NCBI GenBank assembly: GCA_017562135.1 | Contig: QEYB01001046.1 | Coordinates: forward strand, 682,001 to 746,000 | Direction of reading: 5' to 3' | DNA: 64,000 nucleotides | DNA from: Dipylidium caninum | Taxonomy: Eukaryota > Platyhelminthes > Cestoda > Cyclophyllidea > Dipylidiidae | Shown: in pieces, positions 1-12,800 of the stretch | Numbering within the stretch: the first letter of the stretch is position 1 | Layout of the letters: each line of letters opens with the position of its first letter | The notes under the pieces: model-generated | The model's database searches: none | What the model was told of the DNA's origin: nothing | Seen by the model: the letters and a program-made list of their open reading frames with translations, nothing else | Translations under genes and position numbers: made by a program

Positions 1-709
1 CTTTGGCCGTCTCTCGAGCATCCCAATCCGCTTATTCATTGGCGCTTGTTAAAAAGTAGACGGTGTTGCCTGTCAGCTTTGGAGACGTTCTTCATCGATC
101 CCCATACCCGCTTTCAAGTGGGTCGTTGTCAGGACCTTTAATGTTCTCTCGATGAAATTCATCAAGAGAATTTGTGGTACACACTGCAACAATAAGGGGA
201 TTTGCAGCCAGTAATGCGTGTGTAAAACTCCCAATTTTCGAGAGCCGCACTCCGTGTTTATTATTAGTTCGTGACCGTTGGTTGCAACAAATTTCGTGCT
301 GCAAGCACATTTGCAAAGTGGGTACAAAGTGATAAACAGTTTATGGAGTCCTTAATTTGTTTTCCTTCTCCGAGCATAATAAGCAGGTGATTTGGTCAGA
401 TTAATAGTCTAAGGATGGCGGTAAAAGCATTGCGACATTAAACATTTCACTTCTCTGGGAGATCACGGTAGTGGGCCTATTAACAATCTCCATCATTCTG
501 TTAGTAAACAAAATCACATTCCTAATTATTGCCTAAATAACAAATAAGGATGTGCCTGCAATGTAACCCAATTACTGACACAACCTGTCGTTATCCCGTC
601 AAATCTGCCATTGAATTTGTCTTATGGACTGATGGGAGGATGCCTTAACATTTGGCCAATTTCGAGTCAACTTCGTGTTGATCAGACGTGTTCCTTCTCG
701 TCCCCGCAG
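1..709. other. No gene seen; probably calpain intron
   Basis: This stretch is T-rich on the + strand, like the introns of the calpain gene to its right. The calpain exon carrying the catalytic His (usually just before the RNPWG exon) is not visible here, so this is most simply the end of an intron whose upstream exons lie outside the window. Short open frames on both strands show no recognisable protein. Confidence 0.5.
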
Positions 710-876
710 ATAAATTCGTCTGCAGGACCTGTCCTCCTCATTCGTATTCGCAATCCTTGGGGCAACGAAGCGGAGTGGAAGGGTCGTTGGAGCGACTTCT
801 CTCCCGAGTGGCGCAGTCTCTCCGATTACCAGCGTCGTGAATTGGGCCTCAACATTGAAGCCGATGGCGAATTCTG
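710..876 (+). CDS. Calpain exon: end of protease core (catalytic Asn)
   Basis: The exon follows a pyrimidine-rich tract ending CCCCGCAG and stops at TTCTG|GTAAAT. It encodes about 55 residues containing LLIRIRNPWGNEAEWKGRW, then a stretch rich in Ser and Pro, and ends in ELGLNIEADGEF. RNPWG holds the Asn of the Cys-His-Asn triad and the Trp next to it. The exon ends in phase 2 and joins cleanly to the exon at 3350. Confidence 0.95.
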
Positions 877-3800
877 GTAAATACAACAACTGTCTCTACA
901 CCCAACAGTGTGTGTGTGTGTGAACATAAGGGTCGTGGGGTACGTGAATCACCACAGTCTCGTACTGTAGCTGTTATACATGCGCACATGCCATTACCCA
1001 CACGCACAAATGAGTGTGCCCAGGTCCCGTTCTGTTGCAGTCTGTCACGTGGTTGGCGCTGATTTATTTTCATTAGCCTTCTGGCAGACCGTGATGCAAA
1101 CCTCGGTCTTTCCGACTAAATTACTCCTAAAACGAGCCATAAATGAAGAAACTGAAGACATTCTTCTCTGCTAGTCGAAAGGGATATGATTGCCACCTTT
1201 ATAGCTTAATTGTTCTCATCTATTCCTAATAATCTCTGAGTCTTTGTAGAATCGTTTATTTGAGCAAAAGTGTAGGAAACGAGGTAATAAGGCGAAACAT
1301 CTCCCTCTTTTTATTGCTGAACGAAATAAGTCAGTTTTTTTTATAATATAAGGCATGTTTTAACAGAGATTCCACGCAGAATGGTCTTTCTCTATCATTG
1401 CGGTTACTCAGAAGAATGATGTTGCTTATGGTTTTCCGTATGGAAGCCAGCAATTTTCAGCCTCAAGCCTATGAGCTACCAAACAGTCTCAAATTTGCTC
1501 GAGTCTGAAACATTTAAACAGTTATTTAATGCAAATTACCTAGCAGTGAGTTGAGGAGGACTAGGGTATGCCCCGGTCATACTTCACTTAGTAAATTTTG
1601 CTTTAAGAATTTCTTACTCGTTGCACATTTCATATAAGCTTAGAAAGTTAATTTAGGTCTAGTTAATTCATATGTACATCGTTTGGTAAAACTTTACATA
1701 TCAGTTTGAGTTTGCCTCTTCTGACGCCCTAAATTGAGGCATTTTTTCATCAATAATGAAGCGCCTTATCTTAAGTGAGTTATAGTTTCTTTTTTTCTCG
1801 GAATAAGACCTCTTTAATTGTCTAAGATGATAATTAACATAAGCGGGGCAACAGTGGCCACAATTAGACGACTGAAAAAATGTTCCAACGCCGTCATTGA
1901 GTGAGTTATGAGTAAGTCTCCCGTCATTATTGTCATTAACTTGTCACCACTTTACTGCTTTTTTTGGGCCATCATACTCGGCTGGTACTAGAATTTCTCT
2001 ACTGCCACCCCCGTCCCCACTCTTCCGTCTGTAACCTAAAGGAAGACGTAATTTTGGCGCACTTAAGTGTGCATTTGCCCGTGGTCTCCCAGCGGTAAAG
2101 GTCATTTTCTCCGCATGCCTGCCAACGCGCATTCGTATGCAGCAGTGAAGGCTATTGGTCGACTGGTCACCGTACCCCGATCGAGGCACTTACATAAATT
2201 AAGCGCGTCTTATCGATCGTCCGGCGGCCACTCTCCTTTGCTTATGTTTGCGCCTCCCCCACTCTCCCCCCCCTCTCCGCCGGAACTGCAAGGGGCCAAA
2301 TTGATCGGGTGAGGGAACGCCTGAGCTGAGCGCGAATCCAACGCGGTTAAATGGCCCAACTTGTTGGCAGAAGCCTCGTGCTTCCCGATTTCTTTCGCGA
2401 TCTGTCGCACTATTCCTTGAGGTCATGTCCATCGCTTTGATTCGTACTTGGAATGTTCACCATCGCATTGGAGGGTTTCCCGTAGTGAGCACTTCTGACA
2501 TTAAATTACCATCACTCCGTGATTCCGGCGTGTATATACTAGCGACAACAATGCTTTTACTATGGCTGTGGGCGTCGTCGCTGATTGGTTTCCGTGGTAT
2601 GTGGTTTTTCAAAACCGTCTCTTCATGTTTTCTGCCAGAAGTACCGGCATTTCCTTGGCTTTGTCAGTATTGTGTGAACACGATGGAGACTAGTAGACTT
2701 TAACCAAACTAATCTAATTGGTAGTGGTTTTGCTCATTGTCCTCTAGCACAGCTCTCTAAAACACTTCTACTTGGCAGACGAAACCGTCATAAATTGCTT
2801 TTAAGAAGTAATCTTTCACGAAAGTAAATATGTTCAAACCGCTACTTTAAACTTCATTATTGACGGCGGAATGCAAATATTGTTATGCAAAGTGAGTCGG
2901 AGATGGATATGTAGTCAGAATTACTGATTTAGGCATTTGTCACAGTGATGCTTGGGTATCTTTCAGCCCTCGATATTACTAGTTCACTTTCGTTATTTCA
3001 CATATATTCAGTGTTTATTAATGAAAATTTGACTATTTTTTTCGAAAAGGGCTGCAAATTCCTTGTAAAAGAAACCCTTCTCTGTGTGGTTTCCTATACG
3101 AGTGTAAGCTAACCACTTGGGCTATCTACATCGCCGGATAGGAAGTGGAATGGTAATGTTTGGACACTATTCATCCAGTCTACTTTCCAGTAACTTAGGC
3201 AATTTCTTTCACAAACTACTCCTCATTTTGATCACCAAAGGAGGGGTTTGACAGTGACAATTTCCGAAATCCGCTTTGGAGTTCGATCCAGAGCGTGTCA
3301 CCTTTCTCAATTATCCTTGATGAAATTCATTCCTACCTGCCTTCCACAGGATGTGCTACGAAGACTTTGTTACTGAATTCGAGAAGCTGGAAATGTGCGC
3401 CTTGGGTCCACAGTCGTTGACCATGGACGAAAGTCGTAATAAGATAAACTTTGAGATGACCATTGAACACGGCTGCTGGCAGCCTGGTGTCAACGCTGGA
3501 GGCTGTCGTAACTTCCTTGGTAAGTAACATTTCCTCTTCCCGCCTTCCTTCTCAAACGCCAAACCGTACTTTCTTATCTAAACTTTCGCCAGGATTGGTG
3601 AGTCGACTGACAGAATCGGTTAGAAATTGTTAATCTACCTCGGGCATTATTGCCTTGTTCTTCTGTTTATTAGCTCGCAGTTGTATTTCCTTTGCTCTTT
3701 GGAATAATGGTGCAGTCGATCTGCAGCACATTCGGCCAAGCGACTATGTGTCACTGTGAAATGCTCGTATTTACTATTTGCACGTTGACACGTGTTTGCA

Positions 3801-6800
3801 AAATTTGTTGCTTCAGCATTCACTTATTGTCACTGTTCAACGAGGCCAAGGCTAAATGACCCTGTTTGCTTTATACCGGAGTACAGGCTTTTTTTTGTCT
3901 TCATGGTTGCATTAAATGGAATATTTTTATGCCGAAAATCCTGATAAGGTGATTGGAATCCGGCGTAGAGGACAAAGCCTTTTTGGTTTTCACATGATAG
4001 AACTTTAATACGAGTGATTTTTGGATGTAGCGCCAATGGGCAACGGGTTTTAGTATGTGTGGTTCATATAAATTTTGAAGGAAGAGCGACTTCACCATAC
4101 CAATAGCAGGATGTGTAAATAGTCTTAAATTACTCATTTCCTTACCGGGGGCCTTGGAAACAACGGGAAATCACCTCCTAAAATTCCTGTCAAACTACAA
4201 AATCGCCATTCCATGCTCCCTTTACTCTCGGCACAGTTACAACCGACTTTTTTTACACTGATAATTCATTCGTTAACTAGACACCTTCTGGGGGACAAAT
4301 CCTCGAATACCGGGAGTTCGCGTTTGATGACGCTGGGACGATAATGACGATGAAAATTTGGGAACGCTGATTTGTTGGCTTAATGCAGAAGGAAACGTCG
4401 AAAGAATGCGTAAATACGGTGCCGACTTGCCTCCACCATCGGTTTCATGCATCTACGCTGTACGCGTTTCTGAGTAATTATTGAACATAACTCACATAAA
4501 TGCCAAAATGGCGGAAGCAGCCTGCGTATTTTTATTTCAAATGAGTTGGTGAGCCATGAGTACTTAGACATATAGTAAAGTTGGCTAATCAATGGCCCTC
4601 CTCTCTTCCGTTCCGACAGCTGAAAGAGCGCGTAGTGGCCTGTTGGACATGAATTTTTTCAAGTAAAAAAACAATAAACGCTGCTTGCAGTTGCACGATC
4701 CACCGGCTTTTTATCAACACTCGCGAGGTGAGCGGTCGTTTTCGGGTACTACCGCCTGGCGAACTACGTCATCGTACCATCCACATTTGCTAGAATAACG
4801 AGAACGAGCCAGTTTCCTTCTTCGTATCTTCTCGGAGAAGTTATACACCAACAATGTGTGAGTTGCATTCCATTATTTAACTAAGGAAATGTGTCTCCCC
4901 TGGGTGCTACTGCTTTGAGCTTTTTTGCGCTGTATATAACACCGAAACGCGCTAAATTTATTTTTTATTACACAAGCTCACAAATACTGAGTATTCCTCT
5001 TTCCTTGACTCAAAGCCAATGTCCCTCCCCATCGTCTACAATTCGTAAATCAAACAAACTTTGCTTCTTAGCATGGTTTATGATACCGAAAGTGGGTGTA
5101 TTTTTGTACTGGAAACCAGTTATCCGAAAATACATCCATCGTTAGCGCGTTAGTCTCAGACAGGACATACGAGATATGCTAACTAGTGGACACCTAGTTA
5201 AGTGTTTGTGATTAGGGCTAAATCTTCGCTGCCTTAATGGAGACTTATTTTTTATTTTCTCCTTCTCAGATAAGTTCATTGCTTTATATCCTTCAGGACA
5301 AATGGATGATTCTCTCGGAATGGAGGATCCTGAAGGCAAGTTTTATCACGAGAATGTTCCCTGCTGCATATTTTTTGCTGTGCCTGTGCCATGAGTCCTT
5401 ATTTAAGGCAAGTATTTGAAGTGCTACTCTGTAGGCTTGGCCCTTCATAGACATTATTCTTTATAAAATGCAGATCATGAACAAACTTTTTTCATAATTG
5501 GCCGATGGAGTTTATTATCATTCCAACTTTTACTTTGGGAATGCTCCTGGTCGTCTCAGTACACGTACGGGCATTTCTTACCTTCCTGTGATTTCTTCCC
5601 TTCGACTGAATCACTTTTTCACGCGGGCCCCTTCACTTCTGCGATAAATACAAACCAGTTAATATTATTTCCCACAGATTATAATATTTACTCGAATATT
5701 CTCGGCACATCATGCTTAAGCTGTAAACTCAAGTAAGAGCAACCTATAATTTTGTGCCCATTGTTGTTAATCGCCTTTCACTGTGGCAGTGGCAGAAGAA
5801 AGGGGGAGAAGGTTCTGTGATGTTGGATTATTTTTTGTGAGGGCAAATTTGGCCCGAGTGCGTCGTCGTCGAGATTCCACAGGATTCTGCATTAGCCCAC
5901 TGGTCAGTCTCTAAATGCATGAACGGACTCAGCAGGTCTGAGCGACAGCAGTGGCACATCCACCTTGCCTTTTCACCTGAAGAATTGTTAAGAGTTCCGA
6001 CCGGGCAGTACCTCGTCCAGAGTTATATTGCATCATTTAAAGTGGAACTTTCTCACAGCAAACTATATGTCTGTCCTTTCTTCCCATAAGTTTTTAATTA
6101 ATTTGTCGGTTATTAGAAAAAGACAAGGTGAAGTTTTATGGTTGACATTTTTGCTTAACGGGGCGTTTTATGCTCACTTTTGTGGAGTGATTGGTTTTCT
6201 TCTAGGCGCTTGAATGCAGCATTAGGTGCATCGTACGACGTTTCTCCTTATATATATGTATTTTGATAACATTTTATATGACCTTGTCCGCGATTGTGAA
6301 AAAACTAGATTTAGTAAATCTACTTCCCTGGTTATTTAGAGACTTGTTCTTGCCCTCGGCAATCCGATTTCCCTTCTCACCGTTCTACAACTAGTTTTCC
6401 TTGTCTATGCATTTCCCCAAAGCTTAAATAATCAGGCCGCAGAGTTATGTTTAATTACCCTCAGCGTTTGTGAGGCTAACGTAAACATTTTCCGAATACC
6501 ATACTCTCTCCTGAACCAAATCAAACGGAGAGTATTGCAGCAAATTGACCCCCCTAATCCTAGGGTGTGAAACATCGTGGGGATTATTTTGACTCTGTAA
6601 GTCTCTACTGGAGAGAATCGGAGTGATGCTCGAGAAGGTGAACACTTCACATCTCTAAGTTCTCCGGGAAAAATTGCCCAAGTGTGTGTGTAAACTAGAC
6701 ATGCCTCTAATATGAGCGGAGACAAAAGAGCCCCTTTTTTTTTCTCAATGGTAGGCACTTATTATCGCCAAAAGCTACTTTTGAGTGCCACTTCTGTTAA

Positions 6801-9800
6801 GCATGCAGACTTTTCAAAACTGGGTTGTATAGTTTTCCCTGCATGAAGTTACACGGCACGAGGATATTTGTGGCTTTGTATTTTTAATTAATTATTGTTA
6901 AAAACGCTTTTCTATCAACAGTATGCTTTTGTTCCTGAATTTTTTTTTCCAATGAATAGTAAATTTGATAATCTTTCGGCTACTAATTTCCCGATCATTC
7001 ACTTCTTTTATTGCATTTCCTTGAAAGAATTCCGTATTGACGGCCTGTAAAGCCGTAATTTTCATGTTCCTGAAAAAGTTCGCTGTGTTTGTCTTTCTCC
7101 CCTCTCCCCGACTCCCCATCGCCGTCCCATACTCCTTTTGCTGCCTCAGGGCTGACCGCCGTGAGGGGGCTTCCGTGTTGTCGCATGAATCCAATCTTAT
7201 TTGACTGCATAAAAATAATTTCCCTTGCCCACTGTGCTAACTACCCCTCTGTATATTCAACTTATTCTTTCAGCTAGCATGGCCGCTATCCGTTTTAGGT
7301 TCTGCTCTTTTTGACATTTTTCGAGTATATCTCGAGGGGAGGGGGGGGTGGCCAAATCTTGTTATTTACTTTTCCCTCTAGTTCAACCAGTTGTCTTACC
7401 TGCGTTAATTCCGTGGTATATTTAATAGCAGAAAGCCACGAGCGCGAAATCAGTATAAATATCTTGCTGTGCCAAAAACTCCCACGTTTTGCCTTTTTCT
7501 TCTCGCAAAAAATTTGTGATTCGCTTAACACCCACTTAATAGAGAGCACAGGCAAACCACAAACTTTTCTGCCGGCCCTCTCTCACTCCTAGGTTTGGGT
7601 TTGCTGTGATTTCCTGCTTTTTTACCCTTTTCTGTTCTGTACCTCCTTTGTTGATTCCCAGTTGGCTTATAGCTTTCAGTAATGCGCCTAAAGTGGACCC
7701 GATTTAACATAAATCGAGCGCCGAGCAGTGGAATGCCGCTATTCATTTGCATTGTTACCTCCTGCCGCAGGCACCAATGTGGACATTAGGCAAAACTTAC
7801 AGCTAATAGCAATCATTTCGCAAGTTTGAAGCGCTTTCTCGACATCATAAAGACTTCTCTGAATTCACCGATACGTGACAGAGATTAATGGTTGACATTT
7901 AACGTGCTGATTATTCATGACGCCCAAACGCCGACAAGTTTTAGCGGCTGTTGAATTGTTTACATTCGCTTTAGTCTTAAGAGTTTTCCACAACTTTGAC
8001 GCTTATTGCCGTCCAAAGAGTTAGGGAATATTGGCTCGCCTGCTTGCACTTTACTACTATTATCTGATGGTGCAATCCAGGCAGCATGCGCGCCTTGTTA
8101 TTTGTAGGTGTACACAATCATCTGTTGTTTTTTCAGATTGGTGAGTTACTTTATTTAAAAACCGTATTTTCGTGGTCCCCGTCTGTATTAATGCGTGCGT
8201 GATGTATTACATCCCCTCCTTCAGTTGAAACAGGGAGCCCCGTTTTTAACTCAAGAAAGTCGACAGATTATTTCGCCGAGAAGAAGTCAGGTTGACGCAT
8301 GCGTAGAGACCACCCTAAACACACACACAGCTAATACTCGATTCTATCACGCGCGTGCATTGTTATATAACAGTACATATCGTCTTATCAGAATCTCCTT
8401 CGTCCTACCTATTAGAACTAATGTTAAAATGCATGGTGCCGTCATGAGTCGTCGTCGAGAATTGTTATCCCGCCAAGCGCACACCCATAAACCACTTCTC
8501 CCTCTGCTATGTGCGGTCACAAAGCAGACTAATTCTTCTCTTTTGACCCGATATATGCCGGGCAATCCTGCGCGCTTAGCAGTATAGTCGGTGAGCCCCG
8601 AATGGGCAGCAGACAGAGAAAAACAAGAGGATCAATTCGGCAAAGGTGAGACTTTTGGTGTGCGAGGAAGGGCGGCGACCATCATAACTTTCCAAATATT
8701 TAATATTCCGAACAGCGACGGTCAAGTGTGCGCGGCTCAAGAGGCGCTTCGAAAAGGTCCTGGTGGACCCGAAGGACGAAATTGCAAATCGAGTTGATAG
8801 GCATATATATATATCACGTTTGCATTACTAAGGGGTGATGACCTCGTCCCCCTGCCCCCGTTGCCCAGTCGTCACACCTCCTATGTAGAGTCCCATAGTA
8901 CCACCTCCCCTGACTACACAGACTTTTGAAGAGACTTCGCATGCGCTTCCTTACGCACAGGGAGTCCATGCCCTCTTGTCACACTCACATCTTCCCCTCT
9001 CCCATGCTACAGATATAATCATCGTTGGCAACGCATCGTGGCTGTAACACCATAGTAGAGCAATCTGCATACTATCGCGCAAGTCACGGACCTACTAGCT
9101 TAGGGTTATTACTATTGTAAAGGGCGAGTACTGGTATTTGCTTTTTTTCACTGAATGCACAACATGTTCTAATAACATCGATGCATATAGGGAGATTCCT
9201 GTTTGTCAAGACAAAGGAGAGATTCGCACTTGTTGTCCGGCTTTGTGCACGCTCTGGTTCCTTTCTCCCTCCCCCCACCCAGTCGTGATTGTATTGTTTT
9301 TGTGCTCATCCCCACTTTTTTACCAGACAATTTGCGCTTTTGCCAGCCTGGAGCCAGTTTATGTCTGCGCCCTCACATCTAAGGCCACGTATATATCGGG
9401 TAGCTATGACCCATTTGCCTACTCTTCTCACGCTACTTCAACAGTGCATGTGCACTTTTTCTTCCACTGGCTTATAAGTGATTAGTTTCCCATCCCGTCT
9501 TTGCCCTCGAATCTCCGGAAGTTTATCTGCCCCCATCTTCTATGCATTGTTGGTTATGAGCATTTCAAGGATGACTTAGTACCACCCTTTCTTTAATCTA
9601 CAAGTCATCCTTTCCTTCCCTTTTATTCACCTGGTATTCTTTTGCTCCCCCAATCGCAGATTATGCGCCCACTCGAAATGCAATCCCTAAATATTGCTAA
9701 ACGATTTGCTGTTTGCTTATACATTGGAAAGTCTGTTACAGGATCGACAGTTAAGTTTATCTTACAACAACTGCTTTTTCCATCATTTTTTGAGTGGACT

Positions 9801-12800
9801 AAAGTTCTCAGGGTAGACTGGTCAGTCCTGACGAATGGTTTCTTGTTCAAAACCTGACTGCAACCCTAAATCTACCATCTACAAACACAATTTTTTTCTT
9901 TTCATTGCATTCAAACAACATTGTGCAATCGAAAGTTCACTTTCAGGAAGAACGTTTATTCACCGGTTTTTATTTTTTAATATTTCTTCTTCGATATTAA
10001 CCTCTTGCGGGTTAAAGTAACCCGACAACTTGATAAAAGTTCTTGGTGCCCTTCAATGTGCATCCAACGCCCTCAGACTCGGAGCATTTGGGCACCCAGT
10101 CTTTGGCTTGTATTCTTTAAAGGTCATCCTATCTCATTCGTTGACTTCTCCACGAACAGCGCTAAGTCTGTGACGAGTTCAGAGGCATCTGTAATGGCAT
10201 ACAGTGAGACAGGGCGTGAAAAGTTATTTTAAGCATTCATTGTCCTCTTTTTATATCCAAGAGTCTCTGCACTTTCTCCAGTATGCTTTAAATTTCTGAT
10301 TATCTCGTCATGTCTTTACTCGAAAGAGGTGGTGTCGTGTCTTACGTGCTAGTGACAGTAATGCTGATGAAACAATGCCTTCTTGCCAAATTTAAACTCT
10401 TGCGACCACGGTTGAGGTGATGACTTCACAGGTTGCAGTTCTCAATTGTCTCTAGGCTTGTCTGGTTCATGCCAAGTCGGGTGATTTGTGGATTGGCTGC
10501 AGTGTTGATCAAGTCAGACAGGGGGAGTCAATAGGGACACCGCCGCCCTCCTTCGGTTGTCCGCCCTTTCACTCCTCCTATGCCCCTATGGCATGTGACG
10601 TTGTCGTTGATACTGCCACCACTGGCGTCGGCGATGCCGCTACATTTATGGGTTGCCCTTCCTCCTCCAATAACACGAAACTGTCAGCCGGAGGTCGTAT
10701 ATACATATTGACAAAATTCGCGGAACCTGGTAATTTCCCAACATTTTCGTTCATCAAGTGAAATCACAGGGCTTTCCCCCCTGCTAAACTTCAAATGGGT
10801 TTTGTTTAACAGTTGAGGTGAATCTCCTTGCGCAGCTAACTCACTCCCGCCTGCCGACGATTACCTGTTTCTTGTTAGTTTTTTCTGATTACGTCCTAAG
10901 CTTTTTTTCACCGCTTACTAGTCTTATTCACACAGATTTTTGTGCATTAAAAGGTGGTTCTTCATCAGCAGAAAATGTGGATTTTGGCAAACGAAACAGT
11001 CTTCGAGATTTTCATTTCCACAAACGAACTACCCAAAGATCTGGTGTTTTTTATACCATCCACTTTCTTAATGCCAATTCCATATCCACTTTTGCTCACT
11101 CCGAAAGCGCCCCTATTACTTCTTCACTAAGAGGATTTACAGTCGGCGTTGCCACTTTATTTCTACTCCTTCATCTCAAATTGTCGTATTCAAAAGCCAC
11201 TCTAGTCCCTAAACGTTGATTTTTCCCACACACATATTCCCCACTCAACGGGCCAATCCTGGAAACTTATTTGGAAACAGTTTGATTGGATGGATGGATG
11301 GATGGAGGTGAAATAAAATGAGGCGGAAGATGGATGGATGGATGGTTTTGCGAAAGATGGCGCAAAAAAGGAAAAGAAAGGCGGGAGAGAACTGCAGCTG
11401 CCGTTCAGCCGTTCGTACATGTCTAGGTGGATGGGTGGTGGAGCACCACATTCTTGACAGCCTTCATAATTTTCCTCCTCAGAACTCAACCAAGGTCGAG
11501 AAGACAGCAACAAAACACCGGACTCTGCACCAAATCACAGCCACAGTCAATGCTCGGGCTCACTCCAAGGGCCTCAGTTTTCTGTGTTGTGGCGCCGGAC
11601 AGAAGACTGAAAACAACACTGCGGCGACCGCTCCTGCTAGCGCCAAGGCTGGTCCCGAAACGGTGATCAGGGTGCGAAATGGCTCTACTCTCTGCATCTC
11701 ATTCCCTTCTGTCCGCCTCAATTCTGTGACTGTCGCCTTTTCCACGTTTTCATTCCTCTTGTTTCACTGAATTTCCGTCCTGCAGCCACAAATTGGTGTT
11801 AATTTGATTTTGCCTCTAGCTGAGTCTCCTCAGAGCTTGTGATAGTATTGGTGGTCCTCTTTAGTGCGACGATGTACTCGCCTTCCTAAACTAATGCTTC
11901 TTTCTTTTCCTACTCTGTGTCGACAAAAGTCAATTAGGCTTATTATTTAGCACAACACTCGTTATATCAGCATCGCTTCCAAACATCTTTGCTACTAAGA
12001 CGTAATAGGCTGAATTTAATGCACCGTCTCTTCAGAAACTTTTTATTTAGATGCACCTACGATTTAGCATAGTTCTCTTATGTCAACCCATTTGTGTTGT
12101 TTTGTATGTCGCATGCAAAATCAGTAATTGCGTCGTGTAGCAGCATGCCATTCCTTTTATGACTTGTGCACAAGCGTTTCTCGCATGGATCCAATTGCTC
12201 CGCCGCCCCTCCCGTTACTTAAGAAGTGAACCAAACTGGTGCATTTACAACAACTTTCATTGCACACTCCATTCACCGAGAGGCCGTTTGAGTCAATCCG
12301 CGAAATGTGTGTTTGTGTGTGCTTTCCACCACGAGTGGGGGAATGTCTGAGGAATCATTTGACGAACAGGCTTAGATAGGAGAGTACACCACTCCACCGC
12401 GATTCTTTTTTTGTTGTCCTAACAGCATTTCTCAACTCTATCCTTGTCGCATTTTGCTTTTTTAAATCCTATTCTTTAATATTTGCTCTTCTTTTTATGC
12501 CCCGCAGACTTTACCTTTGACGGGTTTAGCATTGAATCCTGCCGTTCTCTTATTTCAATGTTGGATGTAAGTTGAGATCCCTTTCCGTCTTGTGACGTCA
12601 CATTCCCATGCATTTGCCACTTTCCACAAGATTACATCAAAAGTTGTTCTTAACTCTTTGTGCCTTAGTTTTAATTAGTACTTATGACATATTTTCTACT
12701 TTTCTACATTCCTGACATCACTTAAAGCACAAGTTCTCGCCCATTTTGGTTACAGGTCGATCGCTCAGGCAGCTTAGACTTTGGTGAATTCAAAAGCCTC

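Larger units (their letters stand above)
4858..12507 (+). other. Long calpain intron region with two unproven exon candidates
   Basis: This is T-rich on the + strand with no strong coding stretch. The linker and first EF-hand must lie somewhere inside. Candidate one follows TATCCTTCAG at 5296 and reads MDDSLGMEDPEGK, which could be the acidic linker. Candidate two starts near 8717 (separate entry). The apparent frames near 8195-8587, 10818-11219 and 11318-11770 match nothing I recognise and are rich in simple sequence. Confidence 0.5.

Noticed and set aside
8195..8587. 130-residue + strand open frame.
   Set aside because: Codon content looks random (many Arg, Thr and His from simple sequence), it has no match and it is opposed by an open minus frame.
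10818..11219. 133-residue + strand open frame with hydrophobic stretches.
   Set aside because: It is explained by T-rich sense-strand intron composition, which yields Phe/Leu/Ser-rich frames throughout this gene.
11318..11770. 150-residue + strand open frame.
   Set aside because: It begins in the TGGA microsatellite, has no family similarity and lies in a calpain intron.
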